From Renibacterium sp. (GTDB lineage: Bacteria > Actinomycetota > Actinomycetes > Actinomycetales > Micrococcaceae), in assembly GCA_017419405.1 (NCBI GenBank), contig JAFOLH010000008.1, positions 62,001 through 126,000 of the forward strand: DNA of 64,000 nt, written 5' to 3'. Below, one piece after another: positions 8,679 to 16,450 of the stretch; within the stretch, counting starts at the first letter, position 1; every line of letters starts with the position of its first letter. A program made the translations under genes and the position numbers. Under the pieces are notes generated by a model, which was not told the origin of the DNA, did not search any database, and was given only the letters and a program-made list of their open reading frames with translations.

Positions 8679-9242
8679 ATGGTGGAATCCGGAGCGGAAG
8701 GCGGCTCGACCGGACCGGTCCGGTCAGTCGGCGTCGTGGTGGCGTTGCCGGAGCCTTACGCTAGCGAACTGCGCGGTTGGCGGGCGTCCTTCGGCGACCC
8801 GCTGGCCGAAGTGGTCCCGGCGCACATCACCTTGGTGACCACCACCCCGGCCGAAGACTGGCCCGCGGTGCTGCAGCACGTCCGGGCCGTGGCCGCGGAG
8901 CAGCGCAGTTTCCGGGTGGAGCTGTGCGGCACCGGAGGGTTCCGACCGGTTTCCCCGGTGGTCTACCTGAACGTGGTGGCGGGTTTCGACGAATGCGTCC
9001 GATTGCACGGTCTGCTGCAGCACGGCCCATTGGCCAAGGACTTGCCTTTCCCGTTCCATCCGCACGTCACGGTGGCGCACGACATTTCCGAACTCGGCAT
9101 GGATGAGGCGCAGCGCCGGCTCAGTTCCTATCAAGCGGAATTCACCGTGGATAGCATGGGACTGTACGAACACGACGCCGACGGCGTGTGGCAACTGCAG
9201 GAGGAGCTCAGCTTTGGCGGCCCGGAAAAGTCCGAGACCTAA
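8679..9242 (+). CDS. 2'-5' RNA ligase-like 2H phosphoesterase
   Basis: A 187-residue protein of the 2H phosphoesterase superfamily (LigT/ThpR-like). The two defining H-x-T motifs are present as PAHITLV (H49, T51) and FHPHVTVAH (H129, T131), spaced as expected. Known members hydrolyse 2',3'-cyclic nucleotide ends or similar phosphodiesters, or ligate tRNA halves in vitro. It follows trpS by 5 bp and its end overlaps the YihY-family gene by 29 nt, so it is part of that housekeeping string; the physiological substrate is unknown. This is the first of two 2H proteins in the window. Confidence 0.88.
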   Translation: MVESGAEGGSTGPVRSVGVVVALPEPYASELRGWRASFGDPLAEVVPAHITLVTTTPAEDWPAVLQHVRAVAAEQRSFRVELCGTGGFRPVSPVVYLNVVAGFDECVRLHGLLQHGPLAKDLPFPFHPHVTVAHDISELGMDEAQRRLSSYQAEFTVDSMGLYEHDADGVWQLQEELSFGGPEKSET

Positions 9243-10260
9243 ACAGCCGGTGCCAGCGGTGCCCTCACCGACCGATCGCAAAGAGCTGGAACGGCGGCTG
9301 ATCCTGAAGCGGATCGAGCTCAGCCGGGCGAAACGCGAGCAACAGGCCAAACCGGCATCGCCCGGTGCGCCCGGCCTGCTGCAAGCCCGGATCGAATACC
9401 TGCTGGCCAAGCTCAACCTGGTCCGTCCGATGCGGGCTTTCCAGACCTATTCGCTGCGCCACGGACCGTTGCTGGCGGCCGGCTCCGCGTACAACATGTT
9501 CTTCTCGGTGGCCGCGATGCTGGTTGCCGGATTCTCGGTCCTCGGTTTGCTGGCGGCCGGGAACAAGGGCCTGCAGGATGCCGTGGTCAACGCGGTCGCG
9601 CAATCCACCCCGGGGCTGATCAATACCGGCAACGGTGGCTTGGCGACGCCGGACCAACTGTTCAACGCCGGCGACGGCTTCGGCTGGGCGCTGCTGATCT
9701 CTTTGGCCGCATTGCTGTTGACCTCGCTGGGCTGGATCGGCGGCCTGCGCGAAGGCGTGCGCGGCGTATTCGATGCGGGCCCCTTGGAAGCCAATCCGAT
9801 CCTGCTCAAACTCAAGGACGCGGCCACGCTGCTGCTGCTCGGCGTGGTCCTGGTGCTGACCTCGGTGATCAGTGTCGGCGTGGTGACCGCTCTGGACGGA
9901 GTGATGGGTGCGCTGTCCTTGGACGCCGAGGTGGTACGGCCGATCACTTACATCGGCTCGCTCGTGGTCCTGCTGATCCTCGACCTGGCGGTGTGCCTGG
10001 TCTTGTTCCGTTCCGTGTCCGCGGTCCAGATGCCCCGCGGAGTGCTTTGGCAGACCGCTTTGATCGCCGCGGTCGGCTCGACCGTGCTGCGCGCATTGTC
10101 CAGCGTGCTGCTGGCGAATGTGGCCGGACGGAATCCTTTGCTGGCGCCGTTCTCGGTGATCCTGGGTCTTTTCGTCTGGTTCTATCTGCTCTCCCAGGTG
10201 TATCTGATCGCCGCGGGTTGGGGCGCCGTGGGCAAAGCGGACGCGGAGCAAAGCGACTAA
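9214..10260 (+). CDS. YihY/virulence factor BrkB family membrane protein
   Basis: A 348-residue integral membrane protein with a basic soluble N-terminus (about 70 residues, including a likely coiled coil ELERRLILKRIELSRAKREQQ) and six membrane helices. Typical YihY/BrkB features are the LVRPMRAFQTYSLRHGPLLAAGSAYNMFFS entry into the first helix and the repeated Gly-rich helices. The function of the family is not settled; it is not an RNase BN despite old annotation. The TTG at 9214 is chosen because GGAGGAG lies about 7 nt upstream, inside the end of the 2H phosphoesterase gene. Confidence 0.85.
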   Translation: MAARKSPRPKQPVPAVPSPTDRKELERRLILKRIELSRAKREQQAKPASPGAPGLLQARIEYLLAKLNLVRPMRAFQTYSLRHGPLLAAGSAYNMFFSVAAMLVAGFSVLGLLAAGNKGLQDAVVNAVAQSTPGLINTGNGGLATPDQLFNAGDGFGWALLISLAALLLTSLGWIGGLREGVRGVFDAGPLEANPILLKLKDAATLLLLGVVLVLTSVISVGVVTALDGVMGALSLDAEVVRPITYIGSLVVLLILDLAVCLVLFRSVSAVQMPRGVLWQTALIAAVGSTVLRALSSVLLANVAGRNPLLAPFSVILGLFVWFYLLSQVYLIAAGWGAVGKADAEQSD

Positions 10261-10355
10261 TCGGATTCGCCGGCATCCTCGAATGCCGGGCCCGGACCCG
10301 CTGGTTCGCTGTTCACCGAGGGTTCACCCAAAACTCTGGATCTGTTAGAAGTTCC

Positions 10356-10397
10356 TTGTGTATGCTGACTGGGAACGTTCCCAGTCAGCATACACAA
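10356..10397. promoter_or_regulatory. 42-bp perfect palindrome with LacI-type operator core
   Basis: Two 21-base arms are exact reverse complements with no loop, centred between 10376 and 10377. The middle 14 bp, TGGGAACGTTCCCA, has the CG-centred form of LacI/GalR-family operators. A -10-like TATGCT lies in the left arm at 10361-10366 and, by symmetry, on the minus strand at 10387-10392. It lies just before the ABC importer genes; the LacI gene 14176-15180 is the obvious candidate regulator. Confidence 0.8.
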
Positions 10398-10415
10398 TCA
10401 TCTTTGGACCTTCTC

Positions 10416-11315
10416 ATGAGTGTTTCCCCCGAGACCAGAGCGCGTCGTCGGACGCGCCCGTGGGCCTGGCTGTTCCTCGCCCCGGCGTTCCTGGTCCTGC
10501 TTGCTTTCGATTACTGGCCCTTGCTCCGGACATTCTTCCTGTCCACCCAGGGCACCGATTTGTTCGGTGCGCCCAGCGGCTTCGTCGGCGCGGAGAATTT
10601 CCAGCTGATGCTCGCCGACCCCAGGTTCTGGACCACGATCCTGGTGACCTTCAGCTACACCGCGGCCTCGGTCCTCGGAAAAGTCCTGATCGGTCTGGCG
10701 ATCGCGGTGCCGCTCTCCAGCCGGCTGGCCGGCACGCCACTGCTGCGATCCATCGTGTTGCTCCCGATGGCGGTTTCGGTGGCAGTCGCGGCGTTGGTGT
10801 TCAAGCTGATGTTCCAGCCCGGGACCGGTGCGTTCGACCAAATCATCGGACTTTTCGGCGCCGGACCGGCCGGCTGGTTGACCCAGCCGCAGATGGCGCT
10901 GCTGGCCGTAGTGATCGTGGATGTCTGGTGCGGCTTGGGGATCTCGGTGCTGCTGCTGCTCGCGGCCCTGGACGGGGTGCCCGAGGATGTGCTGGAAGCG
11001 GCGCAGATCGACGGCTCGGGCAGCTTGCAGCGGCTGTGGCACGTGAAGCTGCCGTTGATCACGCCGACGCTGTTCTTCATCCTGATCACCCAATCGATTG
11101 CCGGGATGCGCGAGTTCACCGTGATCAACCTGCTGACCGGTGGCGGTCCGGGGGACGCGACCAACACGCTGGTGATCGACATCTACAAAACCGCTTTCGG
11201 CTCCGGCACCAGCGATTACGGCGCCGCAGCGGCGCGCGGCATCGTGCTGCTGCTGATCATCGTGGCGTTGACCTTCGTGCAGATGCGGGTCCTGGAAAGG
11301 CGGGTGCATTACTGA
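10416..11315 (+). CDS. Carbohydrate ABC transporter permease 1 (UgpA/MalF type)
   Basis: A 299-residue membrane subunit of an importer of the CUT1 class. Six helices; the cytoplasmic EAA loop that contacts the ATPase is clear near residue 200 (EAAQIDGSGSLQRLWHVKLPLITP). Its stop overlaps the start of the second permease by one base (TGATG), and the binding protein follows, so this is one transcript. No ATPase gene lies nearby; actinobacteria often use one shared ATPase (MsiK type) for several such importers. The palindromic operator lies directly upstream. Confidence 0.93.
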   Translation: MSVSPETRARRRTRPWAWLFLAPAFLVLLAFDYWPLLRTFFLSTQGTDLFGAPSGFVGAENFQLMLADPRFWTTILVTFSYTAASVLGKVLIGLAIAVPLSSRLAGTPLLRSIVLLPMAVSVAVAALVFKLMFQPGTGAFDQIIGLFGAGPAGWLTQPQMALLAVVIVDVWCGLGISVLLLLAALDGVPEDVLEAAQIDGSGSLQRLWHVKLPLITPTLFFILITQSIAGMREFTVINLLTGGGPGDATNTLVIDIYKTAFGSGTSDYGAAAARGIVLLLIIVALTFVQMRVLERRVHY

Positions 11316-12160
11316 TGGCCGATCCCACGAAACTGCCCGGTGTGAAACGGCTCGATTGGCGCAGTGCGCCGGTCTACCTGTACCTCGGCGTGGTCGCCCT
11401 GCTGGTAGCTGGGCCGGTGCTGTTCGCCTTCGTCGGGGCATTCACGCCCACGGGTACGATCATCGGCGGCGGTGCGCCGTGGTTCAGCATCTGGACCTTG
11501 GAGAACTTCGGCACCGCGTTCCGGAACTCGCCGCTGCTGGCCCAATTCGGCAACTCGGTCGTGGTGACCCTCGCCCAGACGTCGTTGCAGTTGGCCACGT
11601 CGCTGCTGGCCGGGTACGCCTTGGTCTTCGGGAACCTGAAACGGCCCAACCTGGTCCTCGGGTTTTTCCTGGTCACCATGATGATCCCGAGCGAAACCAC
11701 GATCATTGCGAACTACCTGACCATCCGCTCGATCGGCCTGTTCGACACCCTGGTCGCGGTTTTCATCCCGTTCGCGACCAGTGCTTATGCGGTGTTCTTG
11801 TTCCGCCAGGCGTTCAAGGGATTCCCGAAGGAGATCCACGAGGCCGCGGTGCTGGACGGGGTCGGGCCGCTGGGCTTCCTGTTCCGTTTCCTGCTGCCGC
11901 TGAACAAGCCGATCGTGATGACGGTCAGCCTGGTCAGCGCCATCGCGGCCTGGAACGGCTATCTCTGGCCATTGCTGGTCACCGAATCACCGTCCAGCCG
12001 AACCGTGCAAGTGGGTGTCGCAGCATTGAGCGACTCCCTGTCGGTAGACGTCGGTCCGGTGCTCGCCGGCCTGGCCTTCGTCAGTCTCCCGATGCTCGTC
12101 TTAGTCGTCTTCGGCCAGAAATTCCTTACCAAGGGACTCACTCAAGGAGCAGTCAAATGA
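11315..12160 (+). CDS. Carbohydrate ABC transporter permease 2 (UgpE/MalG type)
   Basis: A 281-residue permease that pairs with the preceding one. Six helices with the EAA loop HEAAVLDGVGPLGFLFRFLLPLNKP near residue 185. It is joined to both neighbours by overlaps of 1 and 4 nt. A rare TTA leucine codon lies in frame at 12101-12103, unusual in a genome of this base composition. Together with permease 1 it forms the channel for the ligand delivered by the lipoprotein encoded next. Confidence 0.93.
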   Translation: MADPTKLPGVKRLDWRSAPVYLYLGVVALLVAGPVLFAFVGAFTPTGTIIGGGAPWFSIWTLENFGTAFRNSPLLAQFGNSVVVTLAQTSLQLATSLLAGYALVFGNLKRPNLVLGFFLVTMMIPSETTIIANYLTIRSIGLFDTLVAVFIPFATSAYAVFLFRQAFKGFPKEIHEAAVLDGVGPLGFLFRFLLPLNKPIVMTVSLVSAIAAWNGYLWPLLVTESPSSRTVQVGVAALSDSLSVDVGPVLAGLAFVSLPMLVLVVFGQKFLTKGLTQGAVK

Positions 12161-13482
12161 AAAATCCCACCTTCCGACTCCGCTCATTGGCGGTGTTCGC
12201 CGGCCTCGGCCTTGCCGCCTTGGGGCTGAGCGGATGCAGCAGCAGCGGATCAGGGTCCGACGCCGGTCCGGTCAAGATCACCTTCTGGCACTCAGCCTCC
12301 GGCGCAGCCGGGGATTCGCTCAACCAGCAGATCGCCGCGTTCAACGAAGCGCAGGCCGGCAAGATCCAAGTAGCGGCGGTCTACCAGGGAAACTACGAAT
12401 CCTCGATGGCGAAACTGGCCAATGCCGTGCAATCCGGAGGCACCCCGGCGCTGATGCAGGCCTCAGACGTCTTCACCGGCTACATGATCGACTCCAAGCT
12501 GACGGTGTCGGCTACCGACCTTGCGGCCAAGGACGGGGCGTACGATTTCGCAGACTTGGCCCCGGCGGTCAAGAACTACTACACCGTGGACGGCCAGGTC
12601 CGCTCGATGCCGTACCAGATTTCGCAACCCGTGCTGGTGCTGAATCCGGAGGTGCTGGCGAAAGCCGGGTTGAGCCCGGCCGATGTGCCCACCGATATCA
12701 CCGGCCTGTTGGACACCGCGAGCAAGATCAAGCAGGTTTCCGGGATCGCCGGGCTGTCCTTCTTCGTCAATACCTGGTGGAACGAGCAGTTCGCGGCCGC
12801 CCAGGGATTGACCTACTGCACCCCGGACAACGGGGTCAGCGGGCAGAACGCGACTGCTTTGACGTACACCGATCCGAAGCAACTGGCGGTTTGGTCCAAG
12901 CTGCAGCAGCTGGTCAAGGAAGGCGCCATGGTCAATACCGGCGCCGATGCCACCGCCGCGGTCGGCGCCTTCACCTCGGGTGGCGCGGCGATGGCCTTGG
13001 TCTCCTCGGGAGCGATCGGCAACATCGTCAAAACCGGGGTGAACTTCGCGGTCAAAGCTTTCCCGGTCTCCGCCGCGGAAGGTGGCGTAGTGCCCGGTGG
13101 AAACTCGCTCTGGGTGATCGGCAAAGACCGCTCGGCTGCCGAGCAGAAGGCTGCTTGGGAGTTGTCCCGGTATTTGGGCAGCACTGACGTGCAGACCAAG
13201 AACTTCCTCGATTCCGGATATTTGCCCACCACGCTGACGGCCGCGAAGGCGATTGCCTCAGCCACCCCGCAACAGCAGGCGCTGCTGGACCAACTGGCCA
13301 CGAGCAAGTCCAGTACGGCGACTGCCGGCTGCCACTCCGGGGCGCTGGGCGAAGTCCGGCAATCCTTGCAGCCGGCCTTGGAATCGCTCTTGGCCGGCGG
13401 CGATGTGCGCGCGGTCTTCGAAGACCAGGAGAACAAAGCCAAGGACATCATCGAGCGCTACCGGAAGCGGGCAGGACAATGA
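12157..13482 (+). CDS. Extracellular solute-binding lipoprotein (UgpB-like)
   Basis: A 441-residue family 1 binding protein. A signal peptide of about 27 residues ends in the lipobox LSGC, so the mature protein is anchored to the outer face of the membrane at the Cys. The body shows the usual family features: the ITFWHSASG strand after the leader, DVFTGYMIDS, and a C-terminal Gln/Ala-rich helical part. It resembles the UgpB group, which bind glycerol-3-phosphate or its diesters, more than maltose binders, but ligand cannot be read from sequence. AAGGAG at 12144-12149 serves its ATG, and both ends overlap neighbours by 4 nt. Confidence 0.92.
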   Translation: MKNPTFRLRSLAVFAGLGLAALGLSGCSSSGSGSDAGPVKITFWHSASGAAGDSLNQQIAAFNEAQAGKIQVAAVYQGNYESSMAKLANAVQSGGTPALMQASDVFTGYMIDSKLTVSATDLAAKDGAYDFADLAPAVKNYYTVDGQVRSMPYQISQPVLVLNPEVLAKAGLSPADVPTDITGLLDTASKIKQVSGIAGLSFFVNTWWNEQFAAAQGLTYCTPDNGVSGQNATALTYTDPKQLAVWSKLQQLVKEGAMVNTGADATAAVGAFTSGGAAMALVSSGAIGNIVKTGVNFAVKAFPVSAAEGGVVPGGNSLWVIGKDRSAAEQKAAWELSRYLGSTDVQTKNFLDSGYLPTTLTAAKAIASATPQQQALLDQLATSKSSTATAGCHSGALGEVRQSLQPALESLLAGGDVRAVFEDQENKAKDIIERYRKRAGQ

Positions 13483-14162
13483 ACCGGATCAACGTTGCGG
13501 CACGCCCGCACAGCGGGCCATTGCTCGATCACAGCTCGCCGTGGCGGTACGGCGTTTTCCTGCGGCCGGGTCCGGAGCTGGGCCGGGCGGCCTTGCAGGC
13601 GATGGATGTGGCGCAACGGATGTTCGGCTTCCAAGCCGCAAATTCCTATCCGCCGCATACCACCTTGGTGGGATCGATGGCGATCGACGGCACCGAGCGC
13701 GGGCTGATCGAAGTCTTGGACAAGACCTTGGCCGGTCGGGCCGCGGCGCCCCTCTGGAACCGGGGATTGACCAGGGAAATCGGCGGCGGCGGATTGCACT
13801 ACAACGTGAACGAAGATCCGTCCGGATCCGGCAACCAACTCCTGCGGGAGCTGGTCCGGGATTTGTTCGCAGCGCTCGAGCCGCTCCGGGTGCATCCGGT
13901 GACGGACCGGGGCATCGTGGCGCGCAGGCAGGAAACCGGGGAGACCTTCCGGGCCCATTTGACCGTCGTCGGCCATGATGGGATCGACCATCCCGAGGTG
14001 GTCGACGAATGTCTGGAATTCCTCAAAGGACTGGATCTGGACGGACCGGAATCCGATCCGGGAAACACCGTCTCGCTCTACCGGTTCTACGCCGAGGACT
14101 GGAGCAGCCGCTATTGGGAGACGATGACCTGGACGGTCTGCAAGAGCTGGACCCTGGCCTAG
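13479..14162 (+). CDS. 2H phosphoesterase co-translated with the ABC importer
   Basis: A 227-residue protein with the two H-x-T motifs of the 2H phosphoesterase superfamily, as SYPPHTTLVG (H60, T62) and FRAHLTVVGH (H160, T162). Known members cleave cyclic or linear phosphodiesters; related DUF1045 proteins sit in phosphonate operons. Here it follows the binding protein with an ATGA overlap, so it is almost certainly a catabolic enzyme acting on the imported compound. By analogy with UgpQ in the ugp system, it might open a phosphodiester of a sugar or glycerol. It lacks a signal peptide and would act in the cytoplasm. The substrate is not known, and this gene combination is the most unusual in the window. 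Confidence 0.82.
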   Translation: MNRINVAARPHSGPLLDHSSPWRYGVFLRPGPELGRAALQAMDVAQRMFGFQAANSYPPHTTLVGSMAIDGTERGLIEVLDKTLAGRAAAPLWNRGLTREIGGGGLHYNVNEDPSGSGNQLLRELVRDLFAALEPLRVHPVTDRGIVARRQETGETFRAHLTVVGHDGIDHPEVVDECLEFLKGLDLDGPESDPGNTVSLYRFYAEDWSSRYWETMTWTVCKSWTLA

Positions 14163-14175
14163 TCCTCGGCGGAGC

Positions 14176-15180
14176 CTACCCGGCCGCCGGGCCGAACGTG
14201 GAACCGGCAACGGTTGGGCCCAAAACCAGGACTTCCCGGGGCGGCAAGCCCGGCTGCTCAAGCCGATCGGCCAAGAGCCGCCAGGCGGAGTCGGGCAACT
14301 GCTGGCCGCCTTGGGTGATGCTGGTGAGCTCCCGGGAAGCCGCGAAGCCATGGTCCGGTTCGTCGAAACACAAAACCGACAGCTCCCCGGGCACCGTCAA
14401 ACCGGACCGTTCGGCTTCCCGGAGTGTCGCCCAGCCCCCGTCGGCGCTCAAGCTGAGCACCGCCGTCGGGCGGTCCGGAACGCTGAGCAGCTCTGCCGCA
14501 GCGACTGAGGCTTGGGGGAAATCGTAGCTTCCGGTCGCCTCGATCAACTCGAAGCCATCGGCGCCGAGGCGTTCCCGCAGCGCGGCGAGGCGAGGTGCCG
14601 CGGAAAGGCTGTTCGGCACCGTGATCAGCCCGACCCGCCGGTGGCCGTGCCGGGCGAGCAGCCGGCTGGCTTCGGTGGCCTGGCCCGCGGCGTCGACCTG
14701 GACGACGTCGGCCGCGCTGCCGGGAGCCGGTCTGCTGACCACTACCGTCGGCAAGCTGGCAGCGATCGGCAGGATCTGCTCGGTCGGCAGATTGCCACTG
14801 CCGATGATCAGGCCGTCGACGCGCAGTTCGAGCAGGGTTTGCAAGGCGTGGGATTCGCTGTCGTTGTCCAGGTTCCCGGTGACCGCGAGCATCCGGTAGC
14901 CGGCTTGGGCAGCGTGCGCTTGCAGGTCGAACATCAATTTCCCGTAGAACGGCGAGGTGGATCTGCGCAGCAGCAACCCGATGTTCTTGGTCCGGCCGAG
15001 GGCCAGGGCCTGCGCTGCGGCATTGGAGGAATAGCCCAATGCGGCGACGGTCTTCTCGACCTTCGACCGGGCGTCCGGGCTGACCTGGCCGTTGCCGGTG
15101 AGGACTCGGGAAACGACGGATTTGGAGACGCCCGCGGCTTTGGCGACGTCGATGATGGTGGGGTTGCGGTTCAGAGGCAT
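14176..15180 (-). CDS. LacI-family transcriptional repressor
   Basis: A 334-residue repressor with the N-terminal LacI helix-turn-helix and hinge (TIIDVAKAAGVSKSVVSRVLTGNGQVSPDARSKV, about residues 8-42, then YSSNAAAQALA) and a periplasmic-binding-protein-like sensor domain (NIGLLLRR ... GLIIGS ... VVQVDAAGQATEASRLLARHGHRRVGLIT). It is convergent with the importer operon and divergent from the HAD phosphatase gene. The 42-bp palindrome at 10356 is its likely main operator. The effector is presumably the imported compound or a derivative. Dimerisation core residues appear normal. Confidence 0.92.
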   Translation of the reverse strand: MPLNRNPTIIDVAKAAGVSKSVVSRVLTGNGQVSPDARSKVEKTVAALGYSSNAAAQALALGRTKNIGLLLRRSTSPFYGKLMFDLQAHAAQAGYRMLAVTGNLDNDSESHALQTLLELRVDGLIIGSGNLPTEQILPIAASLPTVVVSRPAPGSAADVVQVDAAGQATEASRLLARHGHRRVGLITVPNSLSAAPRLAALRERLGADGFELIEATGSYDFPQASVAAAELLSVPDRPTAVLSLSADGGWATLREAERSGLTVPGELSVLCFDEPDHGFAASRELTSITQGGQQLPDSAWRLLADRLEQPGLPPREVLVLGPTVAGSTFGPAAG

Positions 15181-15235
15181 CCCTCAAGTTCTAACACAGG
15201 GCAGGACCGATGAAACGATCCAGAGGGGAGAAACC

Positions 15236-15829
15236 ATGGCAAGCAACGATGTGCAATTGGTGATTTTCGACATCGGCGGGGTGCTCTGCATCCAGGGGTT
15301 CGACGTCGCGGCCGCCGCAGCAGTGCTCGGAGCGGAGCCAGCGGCGTTGGAAGCCGGGTACTGGGCCGGCCGGGACCGGTACGACCGGGGTTGCTCCAGC
15401 ACCGCGTATTGGGCGGGGGTCGCTGCGGCAAGCGGCGCGCCCCGGCCGGAGCCCGGAGCCGTGGCGCAACTGGTGGAGCTGGATTGCCAGCGCTGGCGCA
15501 GCGTCGCCGGCGAAGTCTCCGCGATGCTGGATAGCCTCGCCCGGCGGGGATGCCGGCTCGGCCTGCTGTCGAATGCGCCCAAGCCGTTGGCCGAGACGGT
15601 GCGGGCCGCCAGCTGGTCGGCCGGGTTCGAACACCGGGTGTTCTCGAGCGACCTGGGCCTGATGAAGCCGGACCCGCGGTGCTACCAGGTGGTTTTGGCG
15701 AGATTCGGTGTTCCGGCGGCATCTGCGGCGTTCTTCGACGATCGGCCGGAAAACGTTGCGGCGGCCGCGCAGCTCGGCATCCAGGCACAGCTGTTCCCCG
15801 GTGCAGGCGGGGTGCAGCGGATATTCTGA
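15236..15829 (+). CDS. HAD-superfamily (subfamily IA) phosphatase
   Basis: A 197-residue haloacid-dehalogenase-like hydrolase. Motif I is VIFDIGGVLC rather than the usual DxDGT: the second Asp is Gly, as in the YihX-like sugar-phosphatase and epoxide-hydrolase-N groups. Motif II is LLSNAP, motif III the Lys in LMKPDPRCYQ, and motif IV FFDDRPENV. The likely reaction is hydrolysis of a small phosphate ester. The ATG at 15236 has GAGGGGAG upstream. It is divergent from lacI and lies next to the importer block, so it might dephosphorylate the product of the 2H phosphoesterase; this is inference. Confidence 0.85.
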   Translation: MASNDVQLVIFDIGGVLCIQGFDVAAAAAVLGAEPAALEAGYWAGRDRYDRGCSSTAYWAGVAAASGAPRPEPGAVAQLVELDCQRWRSVAGEVSAMLDSLARRGCRLGLLSNAPKPLAETVRAASWSAGFEHRVFSSDLGLMKPDPRCYQVVLARFGVPAASAAFFDDRPENVAAAAQLGIQAQLFPGAGGVQRIF

Positions 15830-15833
15830 GGCC

Positions 15834-16331
15834 ATGGATTTCCAGCTCCGCCAAGCCACCCCGGACGACGCCGAAGCGGTGGTCCGGATGCACACCCAGG
15901 CGCACCAGGAAAGCTATGCCGGATTGCTGCCGGCAGAGTTCTTCGCCGGCCGGCGCCGATCGATGCCGGAACGGACCGAGCAGCGCCGGCCCTGTCTGGC
16001 CAGTGCGGATCCGCGGCTGCTGGCCTTCGACGCCGACGGCGAACTGGTCGGGTTGGCCGATGCCGGGCCCGGCCGGCAACCGGGTTGGCAGCACCGGCTC
16101 GAGTTGTACTCGCTCTACACTCTGCAGCGGACCCACGGCAGCGGCCTGGGCCCGGCGCTGCTGCAGGCTGCCGTGGGCACCGGGCCGGCCTACCTCTGGA
16201 CGCTGGCGGAAAACCACCGGGCGCAGGCGTTCTACGCCAAGCACGGCTTCATCGCCGACGGCGGGCGCAAGTTCCTCTCCCCGGAGTGGCTCGGGCTGCC
16301 GGAGATCCGGATGGTCCGATCCGCGGATTGA
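15834..16331 (+). CDS. GNAT-family N-acetyltransferase
   Basis: A 165-residue acetyltransferase following the HAD gene by 4 bp, hence co-transcribed. Characteristic parts: FQLRQATPDDAEAVVRMH at the start, central strand LELYSLYTLQRTHGSGLGPALLQAA with a QRTHGSGLG acetyl-CoA loop, and LWTLAENHRAQAFYAKHGF at the C-terminus. The substrate is unknown. Its ending is followed by paired hairpins at 16355-16428 before the convergent sdhB gene. Confidence 0.85.
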   Translation: MDFQLRQATPDDAEAVVRMHTQAHQESYAGLLPAEFFAGRRRSMPERTEQRRPCLASADPRLLAFDADGELVGLADAGPGRQPGWQHRLELYSLYTLQRTHGSGLGPALLQAAVGTGPAYLWTLAENHRAQAFYAKHGFIADGGRKFLSPEWLGLPEIRMVRSAD

Positions 16332-16354
16332 GCGCCGGCCGCAGATCAGCGGGT

Positions 16355-16428
16355 CCCACCGAGTCTGCCTGCTCAGTGGGCCAAAACGAGTATGTCCCAC
16401 TGAGTTCATCGACTCAGCGGGACATACT
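16355..16428. repeat. Two related intergenic hairpins between convergent genes
   Basis: Hairpin A has arms 16355-16363 and 16372-16380 (9 bp, one mismatch). Hairpin B has arms 16389-16405 and 16412-16428 (17 bp, one mismatch, 6-nt loop). Both contain the same CCCACyGAG / CTCAGyGGG core, so B looks like a longer copy of A, and each has a single C-A type mismatch. They lie between gnat (+) and sdhB (-), where they could stop transcription from both sides. Confidence 0.75.
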
Positions 16429-16450
16429 TGTGGCATGACGCCGGGAGAAA

